64,000 bases of DNA from Chryseobacterium sp. (lineage in GTDB: Bacteria > Bacteroidota > Bacteroidia > Flavobacteriales > Weeksellaceae): positions 54,086 to 118,085 of the forward strand of contig JAPUEB010000007.1 in NCBI GenBank assembly GCA_027492795.1, written 5' to 3'. This document shows positions 16,103 to 25,154 of the stretch, in pieces (position 1 is the stretch's first letter; each line of letters starts with the position of its first letter). The position numbers were made by a program, and so were the translations under genes. The notes beneath the pieces were generated by a model. It was not told the origin of the DNA, ran no database searches, and saw only the letters and a list, made by a program, of their open reading frames with translations.

Positions 16103-17374
16103 CTATCCTCCAATATGCGTTCCCGGTTGGATTACCGCACCTTTTTTCAAAACTACAATTCCGTCTTTTATGGAATGGGTGTCATAATCACCGTCTGGAA
16201 GGTGTTTTCCACCGATAATTCTTACATTATCACCAATGTAGCAGTTTTTGTCGATGATGGCTTTGTCGATATAGACATATTTTCCTATGCCGAGATTGGG
16301 TTTTCCGGCGCGATCGTGGGAGATGATTTCTTCGGTATCCTGATAATAATCTGCTCCCATTACATAAGAATTTACAATGGTGCTACCACGGTCGATTCTG
16401 GTACGGTTTCCAATGATGGAATTTTCAATTTTGTCCGCCATTACGATGCATCCGTCGCCAAAAATGGCTTTGCTAACATAAGAACCCAAAATTTTGGAAG
16501 GAGGAAGCATTCTCGCCCTCGTATAAATTGGCGATGTGCTGAAAAGATTGAATTTCGGGAAATCCTGACATAAGTCTAAATTGGCTTCGTAAAAGGAATC
16601 GATGGTTCCGATATCCGTCCAATAACCTTCATATTGAAAACTTAATGTGGTAAGATTTCCAATGGAGGCGGGAATTAAATCTTTACCAAAATCGTCGCCG
16701 TCGTTTTCTTCAAAAAGTTTTTTCAAAACATTTTTGTTGAAGACGTAAATTCCCATCGAAGCCAAATATTCTTTCCCTTCATTACGGCTTTTTTCGGAAA
16801 CTTCAGATTTCCATTCACCCAAAATATCAGAGGAAGGTTTTTCTATGAATGATGTGATGTTGCCCTCTTCATCCGATTTCAAAATACCAAAACCGGGAGC
16901 GTCCTTCGCATTTACAGGAATGGTTGCAATGGTAATATCGCCTTCATTTTTGCAGTGAAAATCGAGAAGCTCACGGAAATCCATTTGATACAATTGATCG
17001 CCGGAAAGTATCAAAACATAGTCGTAATCGTACTTGTTCATGTGCTTCATACTTTGGCGAACCGCATCCGCAGTTCCTTGATACCAACTTTCGTCGTCCA
17101 CATTTTGTTCCGCCGCCAAAATATCTACAAAACCTCTTGAAAAAATGTCAAAATGGTAAGAATTTTTGATGTGCGAGTTCAACGAAGCTGAGTTAAACTG
17201 CGTAAGAACCATAATTTTATTATAACCCGAATTCAAACAATTGGAAATCGGAATATCCACCAATCTGTATTTCCCTGCAATCGGAACCGCAGGTTTGGAT
17301 CGCGAATACGTCAATGGAAAAAGCCGCGTTCCACGACCGCCTCCTAAAACTATGGAAAGAACATTTGCTTTCAT
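16103..17374 (-). CDS. glgC: glucose-1-phosphate adenylyltransferase
   Basis: Makes ADP-glucose from ATP and glucose 1-phosphate, the committed step of bacterial glycogen synthesis. The 423-residue protein begins with the nucleotidyltransferase signature LGGGRGTRLFPLT and the KPAVPIAGKYRLVDI block, and ends in a left-handed beta-helix with hexapeptide-like repeats (CYIGDNVRIIGG, GAVIQPG). It is the last gene of the glgB-glgA-glgC series, 199 bases after glgA. Confidence 0.97.
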   Translation of the reverse strand: MKANVLSIVLGGGRGTRLFPLTYSRSKPAVPIAGKYRLVDIPISNCLNSGYNKIMVLTQFNSASLNSHIKNSYHFDIFSRGFVDILAAEQNVDDESWYQGTADAVRQSMKHMNKYDYDYVLILSGDQLYQMDFRELLDFHCKNEGDITIATIPVNAKDAPGFGILKSDEEGNITSFIEKPSSDILGEWKSEVSEKSRNEGKEYLASMGIYVFNKNVLKKLFEENDGDDFGKDLIPASIGNLTTLSFQYEGYWTDIGTIDSFYEANLDLCQDFPKFNLFSTSPIYTRARMLPPSKILGSYVSKAIFGDGCIVMADKIENSIIGNRTRIDRGSTIVNSYVMGADYYQDTEEIISHDRAGKPNLGIGKYVYIDKAIIDKNCYIGDNVRIIGGKHLPDGDYDTHSIKDGIVVLKKGAVIQPGTHIGG

Positions 17375-17411
17375 ATATTGTGATTAGTTTAAAATTCTAC
17401 TTTTATTTGAT

Positions 17412-17443
17412 GCAGGTTGCAATTGGTGCAGGTTGCAATTGGT
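17412..17443. repeat. 16-bp tandem duplication between glgA and glgC
   Basis: GCAGGTTGCAATTGGT occurs twice in perfect tandem at 17412-17427 and 17428-17443, upstream of the glgC start. Confidence 0.85.
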
Positions 17444-17573
17444 GAATTCAATGTGCGAAAATTTTATTTATCAAATTTTGCAACTTTACGACTCAATAAT
17501 TTTACAAGTTTACCTTAATTTTGTTTAAAAATTTACCTCAATTGTATCTTTTGCAACAATTTGCACCTTCAAC

Positions 17574-18983
17574 CTATTTCCTGTATAAATTTACGTAATT
17601 TTCTGCTGATTTTTCCCAAGAAAAATTAAAATTCATATTTATATGAACTAAATCATTCATCAAACCGGGTTCGTGGTAAATACTTAAAGCTCTGTGCATC
17701 GCATTTACGGCATCTCCAACAGTTGCCGAACCAAAATTAATTCCAGCTCCACCTGTGGAAATATCTTGAACAGTATCTTGCAAACCTCCCGTGTAACGCA
17801 CAATCGGAACGGTTCCGTAGCGCATTGCGTACATTTGGTTCAGTCCGCAAGGTTCTACACGAGATGGCATCAATAAAAAATCTGCCGAAGCATAGATTTT
17901 GTGCGAAAGATATTCTTTATAGCCCAAATCCAGAGCGAAATTGGAGTAATGATAGTTTAAATTTTTCAATTGGTCTTCCACATAAGTTTCGCCAGAACCT
18001 AAAATCATCACATTCAACGCACCATACGTTTGCTGGATGCTGTTTTCCACGATTCCGGGCAATAAATCTGCGCCTTTCTCACCTGCAAATCTTCCGATAA
18101 AGGCAAAAAGTGGCAAATCTGGGTTCAAACCGTATTCTTCGCAAAGTGCTTTTTTGTTTTTCCATTTTCCTTCGCCCGCATTTTCTTTATCATAATTAAA
18201 ATCAAGAAAATCGTCGGTTTTAGGGTTCCAAACTTCGGTATCGATTCCGTTGATAATTCCGTAGGCTTTCGCGTGTTCTTGTCGAACCAAATGTTCCAAA
18301 CCTTTGAAATTCTGATACAATTCCTCCATATAACCGCCGGAAACTGCGTTGAAAGCGTGACAAATCTTAATCATCGTTGCCAAAGGATTAATCCAACCGT
18401 CCCAATCCAAAACTTTCAAATCGGTATTGCCGTCAATCCAAGGAAAATAATCGAGCATTTCCCATTTCATTTGTCCTTGATATTCGCCGTTGTGAATGGT
18501 TCCAATGGTTTTTACACCTTTTAAAAATCGAAATTCCGGACAATTTTCTATCATGAAAGGAACTAATCCGGTATGATAATCGTGGCAATGCAAAACATCC
18601 GGACGAATTTCCATAGCCGTCATCCAATGTAAAACGCCGTGCTGAAACGCCAAAAACTGCTGACTTTCATCCCAATAACCATAAGGATTATCACGGTCTA
18701 AAAGTCCGGGAATTTTCACCAAAAAAAGTTCAAAACCCAAAGAATTTCCGCGCTCTTTCATCACCTGCACCTGAAACATTTGGTCTTTTTGATGAATGAA
18801 ACCGTCGAAAACCACCTCAAAATCGTGATCGTGAACAAAAGGTTTGTTGTACCAAGGCATTACCACTTTTGCATCAATGCCTTCAATTTTATTTTGATAT
18901 TTTGGAAGCGCACCCACCACATCCGCCAATCCACCGACTTTTGCGACGGGATAACACTCTAGGCTTAAATGGAAAATTTTCAT
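17574..18983 (-). CDS. glgA: glycogen synthase (ADP-glucose type, GT5)
   Basis: Transfers glucose from ADP-glucose to the non-reducing ends of alpha-1,4-glucan. The 469 residues match the GT5 family. The N-terminal ADP-glucose-binding motif KVGGLADV has its lysine at residue 15, followed by a long Rossmann domain and the C-terminal signature RVEPCGLNQMYAMRYGTVPIVRYTGGL. It lies between glgB and glgC in the same orientation. The gaps of 254 and 199 bases carry repeats, so the operon structure is not certain. Confidence 0.97.
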   Translation of the reverse strand: MKIFHLSLECYPVAKVGGLADVVGALPKYQNKIEGIDAKVVMPWYNKPFVHDHDFEVVFDGFIHQKDQMFQVQVMKERGNSLGFELFLVKIPGLLDRDNPYGYWDESQQFLAFQHGVLHWMTAMEIRPDVLHCHDYHTGLVPFMIENCPEFRFLKGVKTIGTIHNGEYQGQMKWEMLDYFPWIDGNTDLKVLDWDGWINPLATMIKICHAFNAVSGGYMEELYQNFKGLEHLVRQEHAKAYGIINGIDTEVWNPKTDDFLDFNYDKENAGEGKWKNKKALCEEYGLNPDLPLFAFIGRFAGEKGADLLPGIVENSIQQTYGALNVMILGSGETYVEDQLKNLNYHYSNFALDLGYKEYLSHKIYASADFLLMPSRVEPCGLNQMYAMRYGTVPIVRYTGGLQDTVQDISTGGAGINFGSATVGDAVNAMHRALSIYHEPGLMNDLVHINMNFNFSWEKSAENYVNLYRK

Positions 18984-19042
18984 AGGTTTTAATATGTTTT
19001 CGCTGTCAGCGGAATTTTGTTGAAAAAATATGCAGAAAATTT

Positions 19043-19144
19043 GTCATTCTGAAAGAATCTAAACATTAAAATCAATTAATATGATAAAAAAACACCGTTG
19101 AGATTCTTTCAGAAATCTAAGATTCGACGTAGTCAATGACAAAG
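19043..19144. repeat. GTCATTCtGAaaGAATCT-type dispersed repeat
   Basis: The element starts GTCATTCTGAAAGAATCT, carries an internal GAGATTCTTTCAGAA near 19100, and closes with CAATGACAAAG. Related copies are at 24787, 31365 and 60503. It fills the gap between glgB and glgA. Confidence 0.7.
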
Positions 19145-19237
19145 AGGCTGCTAAAAATTAAAGTTAAGAAATTAGTTTTCAAAATTCATTATAAATATAG
19201 CGATTTTCATTATTCACTATTAACTATTGACTTTTCA

Positions 19238-21508
19238 CTATTCACCAACCTCTTTCTTCGCATCATCTGCCGCTTTTTTCAACCTCGAGACTTTTGCAAC
19301 AGGCTTTTTCTCTTCTGAAGTTTCTTCTTTTTTTGCAGAAGGTTTTGCTTTTGTTGCAGGTTTCTTCGCTGCAACATTTTTTGCAGTAATGTTCGTTTCC
19401 ATTTTTGGCTCCGTAACTACATTTGCAGAAATAACCGAAGTTTCTTCACTCTTTTTTGGCGAAACCTTTTTTACCGGAGTTTTTCTTGGCTTCACCATCT
19501 TTTCCTTCACATCTACCTTATCCTTTGCCTTTTTAGCGTGAATTTCCCCTTCCAATGTAGGTTCCGTAATCTTTGCGTGGCGTTTGAAAATTTTTGATTT
19601 TTTGATTTTTTTCTGTTTTAAAACAACTCCGGCTAAAGGTGGCAATTTTAAAACGATGGAATTCGGACGAAACATCCATTCATCGTCTTCTTCATCCACT
19701 ATTTCGGCTTTTACGCCGCTTCCGCCGTATTTTTCGTCATCAGAATTTAGAATTACTTCCCACGAAGTTCCTTCATCCACACCTATTTTATAGTCGAAAA
19801 CTCTTGGAGTAAGGTTAAGAACAACCATTGTTACGTCGTCTTCCGCTTTTCCTTTTCTTAAATATATAAAAATAGAATTATTATCGTCGTTCGCTTCCAC
19901 CCACTCAAATCCATGATGACTGAACTGGTTTTCATACATCGAAGTTTCCGTACGATACAGATGATTGAGGTCTTTTACAAATTTTTGCATTCCGCTGTGA
20001 ACGGAGTGTTCCAGCAAATTCCAGTCGAGCGATGCAGCAAATCTCCATTCGTTGGTTTGCCCAAATTCGTTGCCCATAAAAAGGAGTTTCGCTCCAGGAT
20101 GCGTGAACATATAAGTGTAAAGTGCGCGCAAATTCGCAAATTTTTGCCATTCGTCTCCCGGCATTTTATAAATCATACTTGCTTTTCCGTGCACCACTTC
20201 GTCGTGAGAAAGCGGCATCATATAATTTTCATTATACATGTACATGGAGGCAAACGTGATTTTGTTGTGGTAATATTTCCGGTTGATAGGATCTTCCTTG
20301 AAATATTTCAGCGTATCGTGCATCCAACCCATCATCCACTTCATTCCGAAACCAATTCCGCCTTCGTGAACGGGTTTTGTAAGCATCGGAAAATCTGAAC
20401 TTTCCTCGGCAATCGTCATTACATCGGGATATTCGCGATAAACGGTAATGTTGAAATCCTGCAAAAAATCTTTGGCTTCCAAATTCACATTTCCACCAAA
20501 CATATTGGGAATCCATTGCCCTTCATCACGAGCATAATCCAGATAAAGCATTGATGTAACTGCATCTACGCGAAGTCCGTCTGCATGATAACGATCCAGC
20601 CAAAAAAGTGCATTGGAAATCAGGAAAGATTTCACTTCCGGTCTTCCATAATTGAAAATATGGGAATTCCATTGTGGATGAAAGCCTAATCTCGGGTCTT
20701 CATGCTCGTAAAGGTAAGTTCCGTCGAAAAAATGCAGTCCGTTTGCATCGCCCGGAAAATGGGAAGGAACCCAATCGAGGATGACACCAATATCGTTTTT
20801 ATGCAATTCATTAATCAAAAACATCAAATCCTGTGGCGAACCAAAACGAGAATTTGCAGCGTAAAATCCGGTAATTTGATAACCCCAACTTGGTTCGTAA
20901 GGATGCTCCATCACCGGCATAAATTCAACGTGAGTGAATTGCATTTCCTTTAAATAGGGAATCAAAGTTTCTGCAATTTGTCGATAGCTTAAAAATTTTT
21001 CAGGATTGTCCGGACTTCTTTGCCAAGAACCCAAATGCAGTTCGTAAACAGAAAGTGGAGCTTCTAAATTATTTTTTTGATGACGGTTTTTCATCCAATT
21101 GTCGTCATTCCATTCAAACCAAGTGGTAGAAACCAATGAAGCTGCCTGAACGTTCTGCTCCCAACTCAATGCATAAGGATCACTTTTTTCCAAAAGAACA
21201 CCTTTATTGGTTCTGATAGCGTATTTGTAGAGCGTTCCCCAGTTTAAACCTTCGATAAAACCCTCCCAAATTCCGGAACCGTCCCATCTTGGAAATAATT
21301 TGTGCGCTTCGGAATGCCAATTATTGAAATTTCCAATTACAGAAACGTCCTTTGCATGTGGCGCCCAAACTGCAAAATAGACGCCTTTTTTGCCCTCCAC
21401 TTCGGCAGAATGGGAGCCAAATTTATCGTAAAGCCGAAAGTGTTTTCCCTCACGAAAAAGATAAATATCGTGTTCGGTAAAAAGGGAGTAAGGATGAACG
21501 CTGAACAT
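19238..21508 (-). CDS. glgB: 1,4-alpha-glucan branching enzyme with lysine-rich C-terminal tail
   Basis: GH13 enzyme that makes alpha-1,6 branches in glycogen. Residues 1-110 form a CBM48-like domain (VYFAVWAPHAKDVSVIGNFNNW). The barrel has HADGLRVDAVTSMLYLDY with the nucleophile Asp, AEESSDFP with the acid Glu, and LLFMGNEFGQ. The normal enzyme ends near residue 632. It is followed by an unusual 124-residue tail (633-756) that is about 27% lysine with repeated AAKKPA, KAKPSAKK and PVKKVSPKK words, like a histone H1 tail. The stop codon lies within a GTGAATAG-type low-complexity repeat. A -7 box stands about 35 bases upstream of the ATG. Confidence 0.95.
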   Translation of the reverse strand: MFSVHPYSLFTEHDIYLFREGKHFRLYDKFGSHSAEVEGKKGVYFAVWAPHAKDVSVIGNFNNWHSEAHKLFPRWDGSGIWEGFIEGLNWGTLYKYAIRTNKGVLLEKSDPYALSWEQNVQAASLVSTTWFEWNDDNWMKNRHQKNNLEAPLSVYELHLGSWQRSPDNPEKFLSYRQIAETLIPYLKEMQFTHVEFMPVMEHPYEPSWGYQITGFYAANSRFGSPQDLMFLINELHKNDIGVILDWVPSHFPGDANGLHFFDGTYLYEHEDPRLGFHPQWNSHIFNYGRPEVKSFLISNALFWLDRYHADGLRVDAVTSMLYLDYARDEGQWIPNMFGGNVNLEAKDFLQDFNITVYREYPDVMTIAEESSDFPMLTKPVHEGGIGFGMKWMMGWMHDTLKYFKEDPINRKYYHNKITFASMYMYNENYMMPLSHDEVVHGKASMIYKMPGDEWQKFANLRALYTYMFTHPGAKLLFMGNEFGQTNEWRFAASLDWNLLEHSVHSGMQKFVKDLNHLYRTETSMYENQFSHHGFEWVEANDDNNSIFIYLRKGKAEDDVTMVVLNLTPRVFDYKIGVDEGTSWEVILNSDDEKYGGSGVKAEIVDEEDDEWMFRPNSIVLKLPPLAGVVLKQKKIKKSKIFKRHAKITEPTLEGEIHAKKAKDKVDVKEKMVKPRKTPVKKVSPKKSEETSVISANVVTEPKMETNITAKNVAAKKPATKAKPSAKKEETSEEKKPVAKVSRLKKAADDAKKEVGE

Positions 21509-21542
21509 GGCTGTATTTTGTATGTTTCTGGGTTTGAATATA

Positions 21543-21550
21543 CAAAATTA
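21543..21550 (-). promoter_or_regulatory. -7 promoter box for glgB
   Basis: Minus-strand TAATTTTG fits TAnnTTTG, with a predicted leader of about 28 bases. The -33 region is not convincing. Confidence 0.45.
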
Positions 21551-21704
21551 CGGTTATTTTATACAAGAAACGGGATAAAATTTAAAGTAAATTTAAAACA
21601 AGATTGATTTAAAAAATTAAATTTTCAAAAAATGTTAATTTCTTGAAATAAAGAAGCCAAAGCAAATGTCTTGCTCTGACTTTTCTTCATTATTTAAATT
21701 TTAC

Positions 21705-22490
21705 TTAGTTACAATTATAATCGAACTTCCTACCAATGGATCCCTGATAATTGATGGCTGTATGAAAACCACTATTCTGATAATAATTATATGTTATATT
21801 AAAGTTTCCAGGAGGAGAACTAGGTATAAATCCTGCAAATGTCATTTCATTTTTACTTTGATACATTACGTGTTTTATCCAATCATCGCCATGCTCATAA
21901 AACATAAAGTTTTTAAAGTTTTGGTTGAATTTATTTTCTTTGTTTAAGTCATACGTAAAATTAGTTGTCCATTGCAAAATATTATTTTCGTCGAAGGATT
22001 CATATTTTGTAGGATTGTCACCAGTCCAAGTGATGTAAATATCTTCTTCTGTTTCATCGTCTGTATCATGATAATGAAACATTCTGATAAGTTTATTTGG
22101 AGCTGCATAAGTGAAAGTAATATGATCTTCAGATGCAATGATACTCCCGTTGTAATGGTCAAAATCCATTCTTAAAACTTGACCTGTTTGATCTGTTAGA
22201 TAGTCAGCTACTGTTTTTAATTGACCTCCTACATATTTCCTATGTCTTTTAAGAAGATTTCCATTGTATTCATATAAGTAAACAGTTGATCCACCATCCA
22301 TTTTTGTGATATTGTTTCCTGTATATGTAATTGCATAACTGGTAAGATTTCCGTAACCATTACTGGTATCTTCCACAAAGGCAGCATTAGTGATTTTACA
22401 GTTTGAAGCACTTGGAATTGGATCGTCTTCATTTCCACCGCATGATAGTGTGATTGCGCTCAGTAAAGTGATTAAAATTATTTTTTTCAT
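21705..22490 (-). CDS. lipoprotein of unknown function, YD-like strand repeats (copy 2)
   Basis: A 261-residue lipoprotein with signal MKKIILITLLSAITLSC, the Cys being followed by GGNEDD. The mature part is rich in short beta hairpins such as NITKMDGGSTVYLYEYNGNLLKRHRKYVGG, resembling the open beta-sheet lipoproteins (DUF4595-like, with YD-repeat flavour) common in flavobacteria. It is a diverged paralogue of the gene immediately upstream, from which 17 bases separate it. Surface location and ligand are unknown. Confidence 0.75.
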   Translation of the reverse strand: MKKIILITLLSAITLSCGGNEDDPIPSASNCKITNAAFVEDTSNGYGNLTSYAITYTGNNITKMDGGSTVYLYEYNGNLLKRHRKYVGGQLKTVADYLTDQTGQVLRMDFDHYNGSIIASEDHITFTYAAPNKLIRMFHYHDTDDETEEDIYITWTGDNPTKYESFDENNILQWTTNFTYDLNKENKFNQNFKNFMFYEHGDDWIKHVMYQSKNEMTFAGFIPSSPPGNFNITYNYYQNSGFHTAINYQGSIGRKFDYNCN

Positions 22491-22507
22491 AATCTATTTT
22501 TTAAAAT

Positions 22508-23329
22508 TTATTGATAAGTATATTTTACAAGAGGTGAAAAACCATTATTGATTTCTAAAAGCGTTTGATTATCGAAAGTATAAGTAATATTGTAACTTTC
22601 AGAATTACCATTACTTACGTTAGTGTAACTTGCAGAACTCACAATATTTGGATTTGTCAAAAAAGGAATTAGGGTACACTCGGTATCATCCATATACAGA
22701 CTGAATGTGTACAAATTGGGCAATAGATTATGAGTTAAATTAACATTGGTATTCGAAGTGTAATTGTATACTCGGTTATTAAGGTTTGTGGCATCTATTT
22801 TTGAAATGTTGTTGCCTGTATATTGTACCAATGCAAAACCTAAAACAGTATAAGGTTGTCCGGAATTTAAAGGTGTTGGAACAATTTTCAATATTTTTTC
22901 AATTTTGTTTGGATCTGATGATTGATATACAAAATCATATTGATACAATTCACTATAATTCGTAGCTCCTACAGGTTTGTCGTATCGAATTTCTTCCTCA
23001 AGTTTTCCTGATGTATAAACATAAACGGTTTTTCTGGATTTTTCATTTGCTGTTCCTTGATTCACAATGTATTCTTTCTCAGCAATCTTACCATCACTAT
23101 TATAAGTAAAAAAGTAAGCCTGATTATTGGCGGCATTACGAAGCTCTGAAATCCTTCCACCGGAATACGTAGGAGAAAATTCTACTATTCCTGTAGTTCC
23201 ATAAGTATCTGCATGAATTCTCGTGGCTTTTTGAAGCGATGTTGATGCTCGAAATGGAACCTGTACATCATCTTCACAAGACCAAAAAACTGCCGAACAC
23301 AATAAGGTAAGTATTAATTTTTTCATCAT
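22508..23329 (-). CDS. lipoprotein of unknown function, YD-like strand repeats (copy 1)
   Basis: A 273-residue lipoprotein with signal ending WSC, followed by EDD. The same hairpin pattern is seen (GRISELRNAANNQAYFFTYNSDGKIAEKEYI, NNISKIDATNLNNRVYNYT), which marks it as a paralogue of the downstream gene. The pair probably forms one operon. No enzyme motif is visible, and the family relation to DUF4595 is tentative. Confidence 0.75.
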   Translation of the reverse strand: MMKKLILTLLCSAVFWSCEDDVQVPFRASTSLQKATRIHADTYGTTGIVEFSPTYSGGRISELRNAANNQAYFFTYNSDGKIAEKEYIVNQGTANEKSRKTVYVYTSGKLEEEIRYDKPVGATNYSELYQYDFVYQSSDPNKIEKILKIVPTPLNSGQPYTVLGFALVQYTGNNISKIDATNLNNRVYNYTSNTNVNLTHNLLPNLYTFSLYMDDTECTLIPFLTNPNIVSSASYTNVSNGNSESYNITYTFDNQTLLEINNGFSPLVKYTYQ

Positions 23330-23574
23330 TTAAGATTTTAATTTGTTAATTGATGATGTAAAACTATACACTCTCTTTCAAGGCACACAAAATTTTGAGA
23401 TAGCGGAATAAAAAATTTAGAAAGTGGTAGAATTTAATTTAATTGGATCATTAAACATTAAAAAATCAGATTTCTATGTAAACAAGTTCTTTGCAACAGT
23501 GTTATTCAAGTCTTCTACTTTCCTACATTCCCAAAAATCCCTAAATTTATCCTTTCAAATATGATATTTGCTGA

Positions 23575-24729
23575 ATGAAATTCTACCTTACCACCGATGA
23601 AGCCGATGAAAGACCTGTATATATCACCGGAAATTTCAACAATTGGGATCCGCGCGATACAGATTATGAAATGAAACCTATGGAAGACGGCTCCTATTTT
23701 TTGGAAATTACCGACGATATTCTTCCCGGAAAACTGGAGTATAAATTCACCAAAGGCGGTTGGGAAAACGTAGAAATAGACCGCTACGGAAACATCACAC
23801 CTAATCGAAAGATTGGCAAAGGAGCGCAGGAAACCAAAGACCATGTAGAAAAATGGCGTATTAATTGGGGACCTTTCAAAAAAGAGTTTTTCCCCGAAAT
23901 TGAACTGATTTCCGAGAAGTTTTACATTCCACAACTCGATAAAACGCGGAAAGTTTGGGCGCTTCTACCCTACAATTACCATAAAACCGATAAATCCTAT
24001 CCTGTTCTTTATCTTCAGGATGCACAAAATCTTTTTAATGAAGGTTCGGCGTTCGGAAACTGGGAAATTGATAAAAAAATGTCGATTTTAGCAGAATACG
24101 GTCGTGGCGATCTTATCATCATCGCTATCGAAAACGGCAACGAACACCGCATTAACGAATATATTTTGGAAGTTTCTTCCCTCGCCAAAAACGCTGAAGG
24201 AAAAAAATACGTCCGTTTTATGGCAGATACGCTAAAGCCCTATGTGGACAGTGTTTACCGCACCAAACCCGAAAGAGAATTCACCGGAATTGGCGGCAGT
24301 TCTTTGGGTGGACTCATCAGTATTTATGGTGGATTTCTGTATCCGGAAGTTTATTCAAAATTATTGATTTTTTCGCCATCACTTTGGGTAAATCCCGACT
24401 ACGATTTCCCGATGATGAATTTCAAATATCCCTACACAACCAAGGTTTATATGTATGGCGGCGAATTGGAAGGTTCGGAAATGACGGAACGAATGGAGGA
24501 ATTTCAGGAAAGAATGGACGGCTCCGAAAACCAATATTCTGTGCAGTTCGATTTTAAGATGAGCATCAATCCCGAAGGACGGCATCAAGAGTTTTTCTGG
24601 TCGCAGGAATTTCCGCGTGCCGTAGAATGGCTGTTTTTCGATACGCGCGAAGACCCGAAAGAATTGGCGAAAAAGGCGGAGATGGAAAATATAGAGTCTG
24701 GAGTCCGAAGTCCGAAGTCCGAAGATTAG
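23575..24729 (+). CDS. esterase with N-terminal glycogen-binding-like module
   Basis: A 384-residue protein in two parts. Residues 1-75 look like a CBM48/E-set starch-binding module (YITGNFNNWDPRDTDYEM...LEYKFTKGGWENVE), and residues 100-365 are an esterase-D type alpha/beta hydrolase. The nucleophile lies in GIGGSSLGG near residue 243, and the likely catalytic His is in GRHQEFFW. There is no signal peptide, so it is cytoplasmic. The last codons (SGVRSPKSED) are translated from a GAAGTCC-type tandem heptamer and are probably not functional. It may act on acylated sugars or on esters made by the downstream ligase cluster. Confidence 0.85.
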   Translation: MKFYLTTDEADERPVYITGNFNNWDPRDTDYEMKPMEDGSYFLEITDDILPGKLEYKFTKGGWENVEIDRYGNITPNRKIGKGAQETKDHVEKWRINWGPFKKEFFPEIELISEKFYIPQLDKTRKVWALLPYNYHKTDKSYPVLYLQDAQNLFNEGSAFGNWEIDKKMSILAEYGRGDLIIIAIENGNEHRINEYILEVSSLAKNAEGKKYVRFMADTLKPYVDSVYRTKPEREFTGIGGSSLGGLISIYGGFLYPEVYSKLLIFSPSLWVNPDYDFPMMNFKYPYTTKVYMYGGELEGSEMTERMEEFQERMDGSENQYSVQFDFKMSINPEGRHQEFFWSQEFPRAVEWLFFDTREDPKELAKKAEMENIESGVRSPKSED

Positions 24730-24786
24730 CGATGCGGTGTTTTTAATTTGTTATTATTTTATGATAACAATTCAAACAGTGAATTT

Positions 24787-24840
24787 GTCATTCCGAAGGA
24801 ATCTCAACTAATTTTGTAGAGATGCTTCCAGCATGACAAA
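24787..24840. repeat. GTCATTCCGAAGGAATCT dispersed repeat
   Basis: GTCATTCCGAAGGAATCTC at the left and CAGCATGACAAA at the right, forming short inverted ends (TTGTCAT/ATGACAA). The same layout recurs at 31365-31440 and 60503-60579. Confidence 0.75.
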
Positions 24841-24873
24841 CTGCAAACTGAAATTTCTACAAAAATTTGTAAA

Positions 24874-25048
24874 GCCACGAAGTGGCGAAATCAATAGCAA
24901 AGGGTAAAGCCCTTTGAAGAAATCAATAGCAAAGGGTGAAGCCCTTTGAAGAAATCAACAGCAAAGGGTATAGACATTTGAAAACAGAAAAACAAGTTGC
25001 AGCGAAGCCACGAAGTGGCGACAGCATCAGCAAAGGGTGGAGTCCTTT
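24874..25048. repeat. array of mini-hairpins with 32-bp tandem units
   Basis: GCCACGAAGTGGC hairpins stand at 24874 and 25007. Between them AAAGGGTAAAGCCCTTT (24899), AAAGGGTGAAGCCCTTT (24931) and a decayed copy (24963) recur with an exact 32-base period, and another lies at 25032. The spacer is GAAGAAATCAAYAGC-like. Each unit can fold into a short stem. Confidence 0.8.
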
Positions 25049-25120
25049 GAAAACAGAAAAAAAATTAAAAATAAAAATCACAAAATCAATTACCGATTAA
25101 ATCAGTAGATTGTAACAACT

Positions 25121-25146
25121 TCAAACAATATCAAACCTTATCAAAC
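25121..25146 (+). repeat. 10-bp-period TCAAAC array before the aminopeptidase
   Basis: TCAAAC at 25121, 25131 and 25141, exactly 10 bases apart, ending 8 bases before the ATG. Confidence 0.8.
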
Positions 25147-25154
25147 AAAAAACA

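Larger units (their letters stand above)
24730..25154. other. repeat-filled intergenic region before the M17 gene
   Basis: This 425-base gap has no gene. It holds a GTCATTCCGAAGGAATCT element at 24787-24840, a hairpin array at 24874-25048 and a TCAAAC array at 25121-25146 that ends next to the aminopeptidase ATG. Confidence 0.75.

Noticed and set aside
24874..25048. Regular 32-bp repeats resembling a CRISPR array
   Set aside because: The repeated units are the hairpins themselves and the intervening sequence is also repeated, so there are no unique spacers. No cas gene is present.
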